A DNA stretch of 64,000 nt from an uncultured Oscillospiraceae bacterium (GTDB lineage: Bacteria; Bacillota; Clostridia; Oscillospirales; Acutalibacteraceae), in contig UQKB01000008.1 of assembly GCA_900541565.1 (NCBI GenBank), positions 1 to 64,000 on the forward strand. Reading direction: 5' to 3'. The stretch's first letter is position 1. Each line of letters opens with the position of its first letter. The translations under genes were made by a program, and so were the position numbers. The notes beneath the pieces were generated by a model. That model was not told the DNA's origin, did not search any database, and saw nothing but the letters and a program-made list of their open reading frames with translations. Positions 24,805 through 32,689 of this stretch are shown one piece after another.

Positions 24805-25950
24805 TTGTACAGAAAAAAAGCAGCAATTGTATGTTTGATCACTTTTTTCGCCATGCTGGCAGCTTTGCAGAAGCCTGCTGCAGCACAGGACGTTCCCTCT
24901 GTTTCCGCCCAGGCAGCAGCGCTGCTGTGCGTAAATAACGGAACGTTTTTGTTTGAAAAGAACGCACAGGAAAAGCTGCCCATGGCAAGCACTACAAAAA
25001 TTATGACCACGCTTTTGACATTAGAGGCCGCTGCGGCGCAAAATAAGACGGTAACGGTAACAGAGGAAATGTACGCAGAAGGTTCTTCCATGTATTTAAA
25101 AGCGGGCGACCAGCTTAAATTAACAGATCTTGCGGCAGGCATGATGATGGCTTCAGGCAACGACGCAGCCAACGCGGCAGCTTTAGCTGTGGGCGGCAGC
25201 TTTGAAGGCTTTGCCCAGGCAATGAACCAGAAGGCGCAACAAATCGGGATGGAAAATTCCCATTTTGTAACGCCTTCAGGATTGGATGACGATGCACATT
25301 ACTCAACAGCGCAAGATATGGCGCTGTTGATGGACTGCGCAGTCAGTAACGATGCATTTGCAGACATCAGCGGGCAAAAAAGCATGAAGGTTACGTTTAT
25401 TAAGCCGCAGGGGCAGGCCTATACTTATAATAACCATAACCGGCTTTTATCGCTGTACGAATACTGTACGGGCGGAAAGACCGGATTTACAGACAAAGCC
25501 GGCAGGTGCCTTGTGACAAGCGCTGAAAAGGACGGCGTAAAACTGATTGCTGTAACGCTGCACGCACCGGACGACTGGAACGACCATATAAAGCTGTATG
25601 AATATGGCTTTGAGCAGTTGACGCGCGTTTCTTTTGACGACACGGCCTGCCATATCAAGCTTCCGCTTGCAGGCGGAAAAGAGGATTATGTCCGTGTAAG
25701 CGGTTACACTGCGGCAGACGTTGTTGTGCCAAATGCGGATAAGGACAAAATTGTAAGGCAGGTTTCCCTGCCGCCATTTGTTTATGCGCCGGTAGAAGCG
25801 GGACAGGTGCTTGGAAAGGTTGTATACACGTTAAACGGGGAAAAAGTAGCGTCGAATGACCTGGTAGCGGATGGAGCGTATGCGTATGAGCAGGTAGAAA
25901 AAGGGTTTTTTGAAAAAATCGGTGCGTTTTTTTTAAATCTTTTTTCCTGA
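24805..25950 (+). CDS. D-alanyl-D-alanine carboxypeptidase (S11, DacF/DacB type)
   Basis: 381 residues from TTG 24805 (AGGGAGAGAG upstream), which yields a proper signal peptide (RKKAAIVCLITFFAMLAALQ...AAA). Serine active site STTK, then SGN and KTG motifs. C-terminal PBP5_C-like beta domain (~280-370) and an amphipathic tail FFEKIGAFFLNLFS for membrane attachment. Trims D-Ala from peptidoglycan pentapeptides; DacF/DacB types act in spore cortex formation, which fits the ytfJ neighbour. Confidence 0.93.
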   Translation: MYRKKAAIVCLITFFAMLAALQKPAAAQDVPSVSAQAAALLCVNNGTFLFEKNAQEKLPMASTTKIMTTLLTLEAAAAQNKTVTVTEEMYAEGSSMYLKAGDQLKLTDLAAGMMMASGNDAANAAALAVGGSFEGFAQAMNQKAQQIGMENSHFVTPSGLDDDAHYSTAQDMALLMDCAVSNDAFADISGQKSMKVTFIKPQGQAYTYNNHNRLLSLYEYCTGGKTGFTDKAGRCLVTSAEKDGVKLIAVTLHAPDDWNDHIKLYEYGFEQLTRVSFDDTACHIKLPLAGGKEDYVRVSGYTAADVVVPNADKDKIVRQVSLPPFVYAPVEAGQVLGKVVYTLNGEKVASNDLVADGAYAYEQVEKGFFEKIGAFFLNLFS

Positions 25951-25975
25951 CAGCCCATGCGACTATAGCGTAAGG

Positions 25976-26749
25976 ATGAAAGAAAACGGTGAAATGATGG
26001 TGGAAAAGAAATTGGTCCGTCTGCAAAAAATGCTTGCAGACTGCGGCGTGACGTCCAGAAGGAAAGCAGAAGAGCTAATTGAACAGGGCTGTGTTAAGGT
26101 AAACGGAAGGGTCGCCCGGATAGGTGATAAAGTCGATCCCGTTTGTGATAGGGTACTGGTAAAGGGAAAGAAAGTATCTGGGCGCGCAAAGGCCAGATAC
26201 TATTATATTATGCTGCATAAGCCGCGGGGCTATGTGACAACTATGCACGATGAATTGGGCAGGAAATGTGTAGCCGAGCTTGTCACGGATGTGCCGGCAC
26301 GGGTCTATCCGGTGGGCCGTCTGGACAGGGATTCTGAAGGGCTGCTTTTATTGACCAATGACGGAGAATTTGCCAACAGGGTGGCGCATCCTGCAAAGCA
26401 TGTTTATAAAGTGTACCGTGTGACGGTGCGCCCTGCAGCCAGCGACGAGCAGATTGACCAGATGTGCGCAGGTATGATGGTGGATGGCAGAAAAACAGCA
26501 CCGTGCCAGGTGCATGTTCTTACAAAACAGGAACAAAAGTGTGTGTTGGAGGTCATCCTCCGGGAAGGCCGGAACCGCCAGATTCGGAAAATGTGCGGGC
26601 AGCTTGGGCTGGAGGTGGCAAGGCTCAAGCGTACGGCAATTGGGCAGGTAAAGCTTGGCATGCTGCCGCCGGGAAAGTGGCGTGAGCTGACAACAGACGA
26701 AGTAAAAAGACTGTCTGCAAGGCCAAACACCACGGTGCAGGTACTTTAA
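25976..26749 (+). CDS. rluB: 23S rRNA pseudouridine synthase
   Basis: Up to 257 residues; ATG 25994 or 25997 after GGTGA may be the true start. S4 RNA-binding domain (RLQKMLADCGVTSRRKAEELIEQGCVKVNG) and RsuA/RluB catalytic domain with GRLDRDSEGLLLLTNDG (catalytic Asp in the second D position). Converts a uridine in helix 89/90 region of 23S rRNA. Last gene of the conserved scpAB block in Firmicutes. Confidence 0.93.
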   Translation: MKENGEMMVEKKLVRLQKMLADCGVTSRRKAEELIEQGCVKVNGRVARIGDKVDPVCDRVLVKGKKVSGRAKARYYYIMLHKPRGYVTTMHDELGRKCVAELVTDVPARVYPVGRLDRDSEGLLLLTNDGEFANRVAHPAKHVYKVYRVTVRPAASDEQIDQMCAGMMVDGRKTAPCQVHVLTKQEQKCVLEVILREGRNRQIRKMCGQLGLEVARLKRTAIGQVKLGMLPPGKWRELTTDEVKRLSARPNTTVQVL

Positions 26750-26767
26750 AAGAAAGGATTGGTAACA

Positions 26768-27178
26768 ATGCTGTGCGTAAAGCCTGTAGACGATATGGGC
26801 GTAGTAAGGCCAATTATGGAGAAATACAATATTTCTTCGGAACATGCAAGGCTGCTGATGGCAGACGAGCGCGGAACCGCTTTGGGCTTTGTATTGGTAG
26901 AGCCGAAAGAGGGCAGGCTGTATCTGCACGCCCTTGAGATCTACCCAGGCGCAGGTCAGGCATCAGCGCAAGGCGGTACAGATGACTCTATGGAAATAGC
27001 AGAATATCTTATCCGGGCGGCGGGATCGTATGCGCTTAACCGTATGCTTTCCGGGATGGATTGCGGACTTACTGTGGCAGAAACGATACAATTTCGCTTT
27101 GGGATTAGACAAAATGGACAAAAATATTCCATAGAATTAAAAGAATTATTCAAAAAGTGCAAAAATTGTGGGGGCTAA
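26768..27178 (+). CDS. small hypothetical protein, weak GNAT-like
   Basis: 136 residues from ATG 26768 (AAAGGATT upstream). No signal peptide. The central strand-helix pattern (ALGFVLVEPKEGRLYLHALEIYPG, then a Ser/Met/Glu helix) recalls an acetyltransferase fold, but there is no clear acetyl-CoA loop, so this is a guess. The C-terminus KKCKNCGG resembles half a zinc knuckle. It follows rluB by 18 bp, so it is probably co-transcribed. Confidence 0.6.
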   Translation: MLCVKPVDDMGVVRPIMEKYNISSEHARLLMADERGTALGFVLVEPKEGRLYLHALEIYPGAGQASAQGGTDDSMEIAEYLIRAAGSYALNRMLSGMDCGLTVAETIQFRFGIRQNGQKYSIELKELFKKCKNCGG

Positions 27179-27187
27179 TTTTTCTGC

Positions 27188-27216
27188 TTGTAGTTTCTGC
27201 ACGGTTTTATTATAAT
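27188..27216 (+). promoter_or_regulatory. promoter of the biotin-enzyme operon
   Basis: TTGTAG (27188-27193), 17-bp spacer, TATAAT (27211-27216), 48 bp before the first gene. Confidence 0.65.
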
Positions 27217-27264
27217 AAATCTGTATAGCTTTATCGATTTAGCAGTAGGAACGGAGGAACACGG

Positions 27265-28593
27265 ATGAGTATGGAACAAAAGCAGCAGGTGCTGGACCAG
27301 GCGAAGGCTGCAATTGAAAACACTTCGGCTCATAAAAACCTGCAATTGTTGTTTGATGGCGGCGTTTTTTCAGAAATAGATGCCTATGCCAAATCCGAAA
27401 ACGGCTATGCCGAGGTTATAGCGGCTCACGGTACGGCAAATGGCTGTCCAATATTTGCCTTTGCGCAGAACAGCGATATAGCCGGCGGCGCAATGTCAAC
27501 TGCCCAAGCGGCAAAGCTTAGAAAACTGTATGACCTTGCAGTCAAAACCGGAACGCCCGTGGTTGGCTTGTATGCTTCAACCGGTGCGCGCCTCACGCAG
27601 GGGGTGGACATGCTTTCTTCTTTTGGGAGCATTTTAAACAGCGTTTCTACCTTGTCCGGTGTTGTTCCGCAAATATCCGTAGTGCTGGGCCCCTGTTTGG
27701 GGATCGGCGCATTGAACGCATCGGGCGCTGATTTTGTTATTTTGTCGGAAAAGGCTCAGCTTTCCCTGGCAACAAACGGGGAAGGCGGCGGCTGTGCAGA
27801 TGCCGAAAAATACGGCATTTCACATTTAACGGCAAAAAATACGGAAGACGCAATTGAAAAGGCAAGAACCCTGCTTGGTTTTATGCCATCCAATAACCTT
27901 AGTCTAGCACCGGCTGCTGATACGGACGAGCCGGAAGACCCGCAGAATACAGACGTAATCAAAGCCGTATTTGATAATGGAAGCTTTCTGGAACTGCAAA
28001 GCGCATTTGGAAAGAACGCGGTTGTGGGTTTTGCAAGGCTTTATGGAAGTGTGACGGGCGTAGTAAAGACAAACGGGCAAACGCTTATGCGTGATGATTG
28101 CGCCAAAATTGCCCGTTTTGTAAAATTTTGCGATGCCTTTACAATACCGGTGGTGACATTTGCGGACAGCAAAGGCTTTGGTTGCTTAAAGGCGGCTTCG
28201 CACTTGACTGCCGCATATGCGGATGCCACAACCGTGAAGGTAACGGTGATTACAGGTGAGGCGTATGGTGCTTTTTATGTTGCTGTGGCAGGATCAGGCG
28301 CCAATACGGACGTTACGCTTGCTTGGGCAGACGCCGCTATTTCTCCGCTTCCGCCGGAAGCGGGTGCTGAAATTATGTGGGAGGATCAAATGAACGCTCC
28401 CAAGGATGCGCGCCAGGCATTGGTAAAAACGTATAAAGAAAAAGAATGCAGTGCCTTTAAGGCAGCGGCAAACGGTTATGTGCAGGATGTAATTGCCCCG
28501 CAGGATACCAGAAGCAAGCTTTTTGCTGCGTTGGATATGCTTTCAGGTAAGCGCGTTTCCAGGCTGCCCAAAAAACATGGGACAATCCTGTAA
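27265..28593 (+). CDS. biotin-dependent carboxyltransferase subunit (12S-like)
   Basis: 442 residues with two crotonase-type halves (~1-225 and ~226-442), as in propionyl-CoA/methylmalonyl-CoA carboxyltransferase beta subunits, but ~70 residues shorter than the usual ~510. Oxyanion-hole-like stretches include GVVPQISVVLGPCLGIGA and ITGEAYGAFYVAVAGSGANTDVTLAW. It would transfer carboxyl between biotin and an acyl-CoA. Next genes are a biotin carrier and a pyruvate/oxaloacetate carboxyltransferase, with no biotin carboxylase, as in transcarboxylase. GGAGG before ATG. Confidence 0.85.
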   Translation: MSMEQKQQVLDQAKAAIENTSAHKNLQLLFDGGVFSEIDAYAKSENGYAEVIAAHGTANGCPIFAFAQNSDIAGGAMSTAQAAKLRKLYDLAVKTGTPVVGLYASTGARLTQGVDMLSSFGSILNSVSTLSGVVPQISVVLGPCLGIGALNASGADFVILSEKAQLSLATNGEGGGCADAEKYGISHLTAKNTEDAIEKARTLLGFMPSNNLSLAPAADTDEPEDPQNTDVIKAVFDNGSFLELQSAFGKNAVVGFARLYGSVTGVVKTNGQTLMRDDCAKIARFVKFCDAFTIPVVTFADSKGFGCLKAASHLTAAYADATTVKVTVITGEAYGAFYVAVAGSGANTDVTLAWADAAISPLPPEAGAEIMWEDQMNAPKDARQALVKTYKEKECSAFKAAANGYVQDVIAPQDTRSKLFAALDMLSGKRVSRLPKKHGTIL

Positions 28594-28658
28594 CACAGCC
28601 ACGCTTTTTTGCATAATAAATAAAATGGTAAAATGATCAATTAAAGGGATGGTACATC

Positions 28659-29024
28659 ATGAAAAATTTAAAAATTACGGTAAACGGCACAGCATATGAC
28701 GTACAAGTTGAAGAAATTGATGCATCGGCAGCGCCTGCTGTGGCGCCTGCAGCACCGGCGCCCGCGGTGCCTGCAGCACCACCCGCGCCGGCAACAGTTT
28801 CTGCTCCGGAAGGGGAGGCTGTAAAGTGCCCCATGCCCGGGACGATCGTTTCTGTAGATGTAAGCGTGGGACAAAAGGTTTCCAAAGGCGATATTCTGGT
28901 TGTTCTGGAAGCAATGAAAATGGAAAACGAAATTATGGCGCCGCGTGATGCGGTTATAGAGGCTGTAAGCGTCAACAAAGGCGACAGTGTGGAATCCGGC
29001 ACAGTACTTGTAGTATTGAAATAG
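28659..29024 (+). CDS. biotin carrier protein (1.3S-like)
   Basis: 121 residues: short N-terminal strand region, an Ala/Pro linker (~30-50, [15 protein letters not shown]) and a biotinyl domain with the EAMKMEN site (Lys biotinylated). Length and layout equal the 1.3S subunit of transcarboxylase and the carriers of Na+-decarboxylases. Swinging arm between the two flanking enzymes. Confidence 0.94.
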   Translation: MKNLKITVNGTAYDVQVEEIDASAAPAVAPAAPAPAVPAAPPAPATVSAPEGEAVKCPMPGTIVSVDVSVGQKVSKGDILVVLEAMKMENEIMAPRDAVIEAVSVNKGDSVESGTVLVVLK

Positions 29025-29075
29025 ACCGGTCGGGAAAACCCTTTATATCTTACCGAAAGGGAAGGATCAACAGCT

Positions 29076-30476
29076 ATGGCTAAAAAAATTTTGATTACAG
29101 AAACGGTTTTGCGTGACGCGCATCAGTCGTTGATTGCTACCAGGATGTCTACGGAAGAAATGCTGCCTATCTTACCAAAGCTTGATCAGGTGGGGTTTCA
29201 TTCTTTGGAATGCTGGGGCGGTGCAACCTTTGATTCTTGTCTGCGCTTTTTAAACGAAGATCCATGGGACAGACTGCGTACAATCCGTAAAAACTGTCCG
29301 AATACCAAACTGCAAATGCTGTTTAGAGGGCAAAATATGCTGGGCTACCGCCATTATGCAGACGACGTGCTGGAATATTTTGTACAGCGTTCAGTTGCGA
29401 ACGGGATCGATATTATCCGCATTTTTGATGCGCTCAATGATATAAAAAACCTGGAGGTTGCAATCAAGGCGGCAAAAAAAGAGGGCGCGCATGTGCAGGT
29501 TGCGATCTCTTATACAACAGGGCCGGTGTTTAATACACTTTATTATGTGGATTATGCAAGGCGCATTGCCGACGCGGGGGCAGACTCCATTTGTATTAAG
29601 GATATGGCGGCGCTGCTGACTCCATATGAAACAAGGCGTCTGGTCGGCGCCATCAAAGCGCAGGTCAATCTGCCAATTCAGCTGCACACACATTATACGT
29701 CCGGCCTTGCATCCATGTGCCTGCTCAAAGGGATTGAAGCCGGCGCAGATATTATAGATACGGCCATGTCGCCTTTGGCGCTGGGAACGTCGCATGCACC
29801 CACGGAATCTATGGTTGCGGCACTGCAGGGAACGGAATACGACACAGGGCTTGACCTGGTTCTTTTAAACGAAATCCGCGATTATTTTATGGGCTTGCGA
29901 CAGAAATATTTGGATAATGGACTTCTGGACCCCAAAATGCTTGCGGTAGACGCAAACGCGCTGATTTACCAGGTACCGGGAGGCATGCTTTCCAATCTGC
30001 TTTCTCAGCTGAAGCAGGCAGGAAAAGAGGATCAGCTGACAGAGGTTTTAAACGAGGTTCCCAGAGTCAGAAAGGACGCGGGCTATCCACCGCTTGTTAC
30101 GCCGACATCGCAGATTGTAGGTACACAGGCAGTGTTCAATGTGATTACAGGACAGCGGTACAAAATGTGCACCAATGAATTTAAAGATCTTGTGGCGGGC
30201 AAATACGGCACAACGCCCATGCCGATTGACAAAGCGTTTAGAAAGCAGATTATTGGCGATGAAGAACCGGTAGAATGCCGTCCGGCAGATTTGCTGGAGC
30301 CCGAGCTTGAAAAGCTGCGTGCAGAAATTCCACAGTGGATTGAGCAGGAAGAGGATGTGCTGTCCTATGCGCAATTTCCAAAAGTTGCACTTGACTTTTT
30401 CAAAAAGCGCCGCGACCGGCAAGCTGGGATCGACAGTGCGCATATAGACAGGGCAAACAAGGTACATCCTGTATAA
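29076..30476 (+). CDS. oxaloacetate decarboxylase alpha / transcarboxylase 5S subunit
   Basis: 466 residues. Pyruvate-carboxyltransferase TIM barrel with ETVLRDAHQSLIATRM, the metal-ligand HTHYTSG and the carbamylated-Lys region ICIKDMAALLTP. It lacks its own biotinyl domain (alpha subunits with it are ~590 residues), so it must use the separate carrier at 28659. Interconverts oxaloacetate and pyruvate plus carboxybiotin. GAAAGGGAAGGA upstream. Confidence 0.93.
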   Translation: MAKKILITETVLRDAHQSLIATRMSTEEMLPILPKLDQVGFHSLECWGGATFDSCLRFLNEDPWDRLRTIRKNCPNTKLQMLFRGQNMLGYRHYADDVLEYFVQRSVANGIDIIRIFDALNDIKNLEVAIKAAKKEGAHVQVAISYTTGPVFNTLYYVDYARRIADAGADSICIKDMAALLTPYETRRLVGAIKAQVNLPIQLHTHYTSGLASMCLLKGIEAGADIIDTAMSPLALGTSHAPTESMVAALQGTEYDTGLDLVLLNEIRDYFMGLRQKYLDNGLLDPKMLAVDANALIYQVPGGMLSNLLSQLKQAGKEDQLTEVLNEVPRVRKDAGYPPLVTPTSQIVGTQAVFNVITGQRYKMCTNEFKDLVAGKYGTTPMPIDKAFRKQIIGDEEPVECRPADLLEPELEKLRAEIPQWIEQEEDVLSYAQFPKVALDFFKKRRDRQAGIDSAHIDRANKVHPV

Positions 30477-30532
30477 TGCCTTGCTTGCATAAAAGAAACA
30501 TACGACACGGAAAGCGTATTTCTTTCTGTTTG

Positions 30533-30561
30533 CCAAAAGGCCGCCTGCGGGCGGCCTTTTG
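30533..30561 (+). terminator. terminator of the biotin-enzyme operon
   Basis: Stem CAAAAGGCCGCC-TGC-GGGCGGCCTTTTG; strong on both strands. Confidence 0.85.
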
Positions 30562-30614
30562 CAGTGGGTACGCAAGGCAGTTTATGTACCATCTGTTTAT
30601 GGTAAAATGGATAT

Positions 30615-30643
30615 TTGCCAATTGTATACAGATATGCTATAGT
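30615..30643 (+). promoter_or_regulatory. promoter of CNNM/CorC gene
   Basis: TTGCCA (30615-30620), 17-bp spacer, TATAGT (30638-30643). Confidence 0.6.
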
Positions 30644-30716
30644 ATGTCCTGAAAGGAAAAAGCTTTGCGGCAATTCCTCCAGGGAATCTTTTTCAACATA
30701 TATGGGGTGATATTTT

Positions 30717-31991
30717 TTGGAAGTGAACATTATAATGGGTGTGTCTATTCTTATACTCATTATACTTTCCGCCTTTTTCTCTTCTGTAGAAACGGCGTTT
30801 TCTACAGTAAATACAATCCGTTTAAAGCACGATGCACAAAATGGCAGCAAAAAAGCGCAGGACGCATTGTATATTACAGAAAATTACGACAAAGCGCTTA
30901 CAACGGTTCTGATTGGAAACAATATTGTCAACATCAGCTGTTCTTCTATTGCAACGGTGCTGTGTATCAACCTGTTTGGCGATATGGGCGCCGCGATCAG
31001 TACAGGCGCCGTGACGCTTTTGGTGCTTACCTTTGGGGAGATTATGCCCAAGTGTATTGCAAAAGAGCGGGCGGATAGCTATTGCCTGTTTACGGCACGG
31101 GCGCTGCGGATTTTAATGACGGTGTTTACCCCAATTGTTTTTATTTTTATAAAAATGAAGAGCGCCGCGCTGAAAAGGATGCACAAAAATGAAAAAACGC
31201 CTTCCGTAACGGAGGATGAACTGAAATATATTATTGAAAGCATTGAGGAAGAAGGTGTGCTGGAACAGCAGGAACGCGAGCTTGTACAGTCTGCACTTGA
31301 CTTTGATGAAAAAACCGTACAGGAGGTTTTGACACCGCGTGTAGATATTACAGCGATCGAGGTAAACGACGATGTACGAGATATTGCAAAGCTGATTCTG
31401 TCTGAGCGGTATTCAAGAATTCCCGTATATAAAGATACGCTGGACAATATTATAGGAATACTGCATACCAGGGATTTTCTGGAGGCCATTGTCAACGGGG
31501 AAACGCCCAATATTCAAAAGCTGATCCAACCGGCGTATTTTATTTATAAGACAAAGAAGCTTTCGAAAGTCTTAACAGACTTTAAGCATAAAAAGCTGAA
31601 TATTGCTATTGTTTCCGACGAGTATGGCGGAACAGTCGGTATTGTGACGATGGAAGACCTACTGGAAGAAATTGTAGGGGAAATATGGGACGAAGACGAA
31701 GAAATTGAGCACATGTACAAGGAGCTTCCGGACGGCTCGTATGAGATAAGCGGGGATATGGACATCGACGAAATGCTGGAGCTTTTTGCGCTTGACCCCA
31801 AAACCATCCAAAGCGAAAGCGTCTCTGTCGGGGGCTGGGTGCTGGAAATGCTGGGAAGTATCCCCAACGAAGGAGACAGCTTTCAGTTTGATCCGCTTTT
31901 TATCACAGTTACAGAGGTGTCTGAGCAGCGTATCACCAAGCTTGTTATTAAAAAATCAGTGGAACAAAAGCAAGCGGAAGCGAAGGGTTAA
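30717..31991 (+). CDS. hemolysin-family / CNNM-CorC membrane protein
   Basis: 424 residues. N-terminal DUF21 (CNNM) transmembrane domain with about four helices (~1-150; SAFFSSVETAFSTVN), a CBS pair (~205-320; EVLTPRVDITAIEV ... RIPVYKDTLDNIIGILHTRDFL) and a C-terminal CorC_HlyC domain. Members move or sense Mg2+/Co2+. Start taken at TTG 30717 after GGGGTGAT; ATG 30735 is possible. Confidence 0.92.
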   Translation: MEVNIIMGVSILILIILSAFFSSVETAFSTVNTIRLKHDAQNGSKKAQDALYITENYDKALTTVLIGNNIVNISCSSIATVLCINLFGDMGAAISTGAVTLLVLTFGEIMPKCIAKERADSYCLFTARALRILMTVFTPIVFIFIKMKSAALKRMHKNEKTPSVTEDELKYIIESIEEEGVLEQQERELVQSALDFDEKTVQEVLTPRVDITAIEVNDDVRDIAKLILSERYSRIPVYKDTLDNIIGILHTRDFLEAIVNGETPNIQKLIQPAYFIYKTKKLSKVLTDFKHKKLNIAIVSDEYGGTVGIVTMEDLLEEIVGEIWDEDEEIEHMYKELPDGSYEISGDMDIDEMLELFALDPKTIQSESVSVGGWVLEMLGSIPNEGDSFQFDPLFITVTEVSEQRITKLVIKKSVEQKQAEAKG

Positions 31992-32017
31992 TCTGGCAGC
32001 TGTACAATAGAATATTT

Positions 32018-32057
32018 AAAATCACCGCGGAAAAAATATAAGCGGTGATTTTATTTT
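32018..32057 (+). terminator. terminator whose 3' arm holds the next gene's ribosome site
   Basis: Stem AAAATCACCGC / GCGGTGATTTT followed by ATTTT. The GGTGAT in the 3' arm is the only Shine-Dalgarno for the gene starting at 32058. Confidence 0.75.
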
Positions 32058-32447
32058 ATGAAAAAACTAAAAGAAAACAGTGTTTTGTTCTCTTTTGGCG
32101 GGCTTACCTATGGAATCATAGAAATTTTATGGCGCAGATATACACATTGGTCTATGATTATAACAGGCGGCGTATGCTTTTTGCTTTTGTTCCGCATTTT
32201 TAATAAAGCGCAGCGCCTTACGCTGCTCAAAAAATGCCTGATTGGTTCAGCCGTTATTACAAGCATAGAATTTGTGGTAGGCGTTGTGGTCAATATTATA
32301 CTGAAAATGGACGTATGGGACTATTCTTCCATGCCGTTTAATCTGTGGGGGCAGGTATGTCCGCTTTATAGCCTGTTGTGGGGGATTTTGACGATCCCCA
32401 TCTCTTATCTGTGCGGCAAAATGAAAAAGGTTGTAAAGAAAATATAG
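32058..32447 (+). CDS. ABC_trans_CmpB-like membrane protein
   Basis: 129 residues, four membrane segments. GGLTYGIIEILWRRYTHWSM and WDYSSMPFNLWGQVCPLYSLLWG are the signatures of the putative type IV ABC-transporter family (PF06541). Four-helix stand-alone members are common in Firmicutes; no ATPase partner adjoins. Its start abuts the hairpin at 32018. Confidence 0.85.
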   Translation: MKKLKENSVLFSFGGLTYGIIEILWRRYTHWSMIITGGVCFLLLFRIFNKAQRLTLLKKCLIGSAVITSIEFVVGVVVNIILKMDVWDYSSMPFNLWGQVCPLYSLLWGILTIPISYLCGKMKKVVKKI

Positions 32448-32456
32448 GGAACAATT

Positions 32457-32490
32457 GGCAGGGCCGGGTTTTCTGGCCCTGCCTTATGTT
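32457..32490 (+). terminator. terminator
   Basis: Stem GGCAGGGCC / GGCCCTGCC followed by TTATGTTT, ten bases after the stop of the preceding gene. Confidence 0.85.
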
Positions 32491-32584
32491 TGCAAAAAGA
32501 TGTAGGGCCAGAAAGCAAAAATCTTTATAGCCGGCGGCCGGGCGCTTGGCGCAGCCGGTGGCTTCCTTTATTTGCACAAAACGC

Positions 32585-32613
32585 TTGACCTTGTCTGGCA
32601 ACCATATTATAAT
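32585..32613 (+). promoter_or_regulatory. promoter of ilvBNC
   Basis: TTGACC (32585-32590), 17-bp spacer, TATAAT (32608-32613). The 76-bp leader before ilvB is too short for a T-box and shows no specifier-type hairpin, so regulation is not evident. Confidence 0.75.
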
Positions 32614-32689
32614 AATTTGTAAACACGTTTTTGTTTTTCGTGCAATAAAGCGTGGAATAGATATTTTTTGACAGGAGTGAAACGGCAGT

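Noticed and set aside
32614..32689. T-box or leader peptide controlling ilvBNC
   Set aside because: The leader is only 76 bp with no specifier stem, T-box sequence or Leu/Val/Ile-rich peptide.
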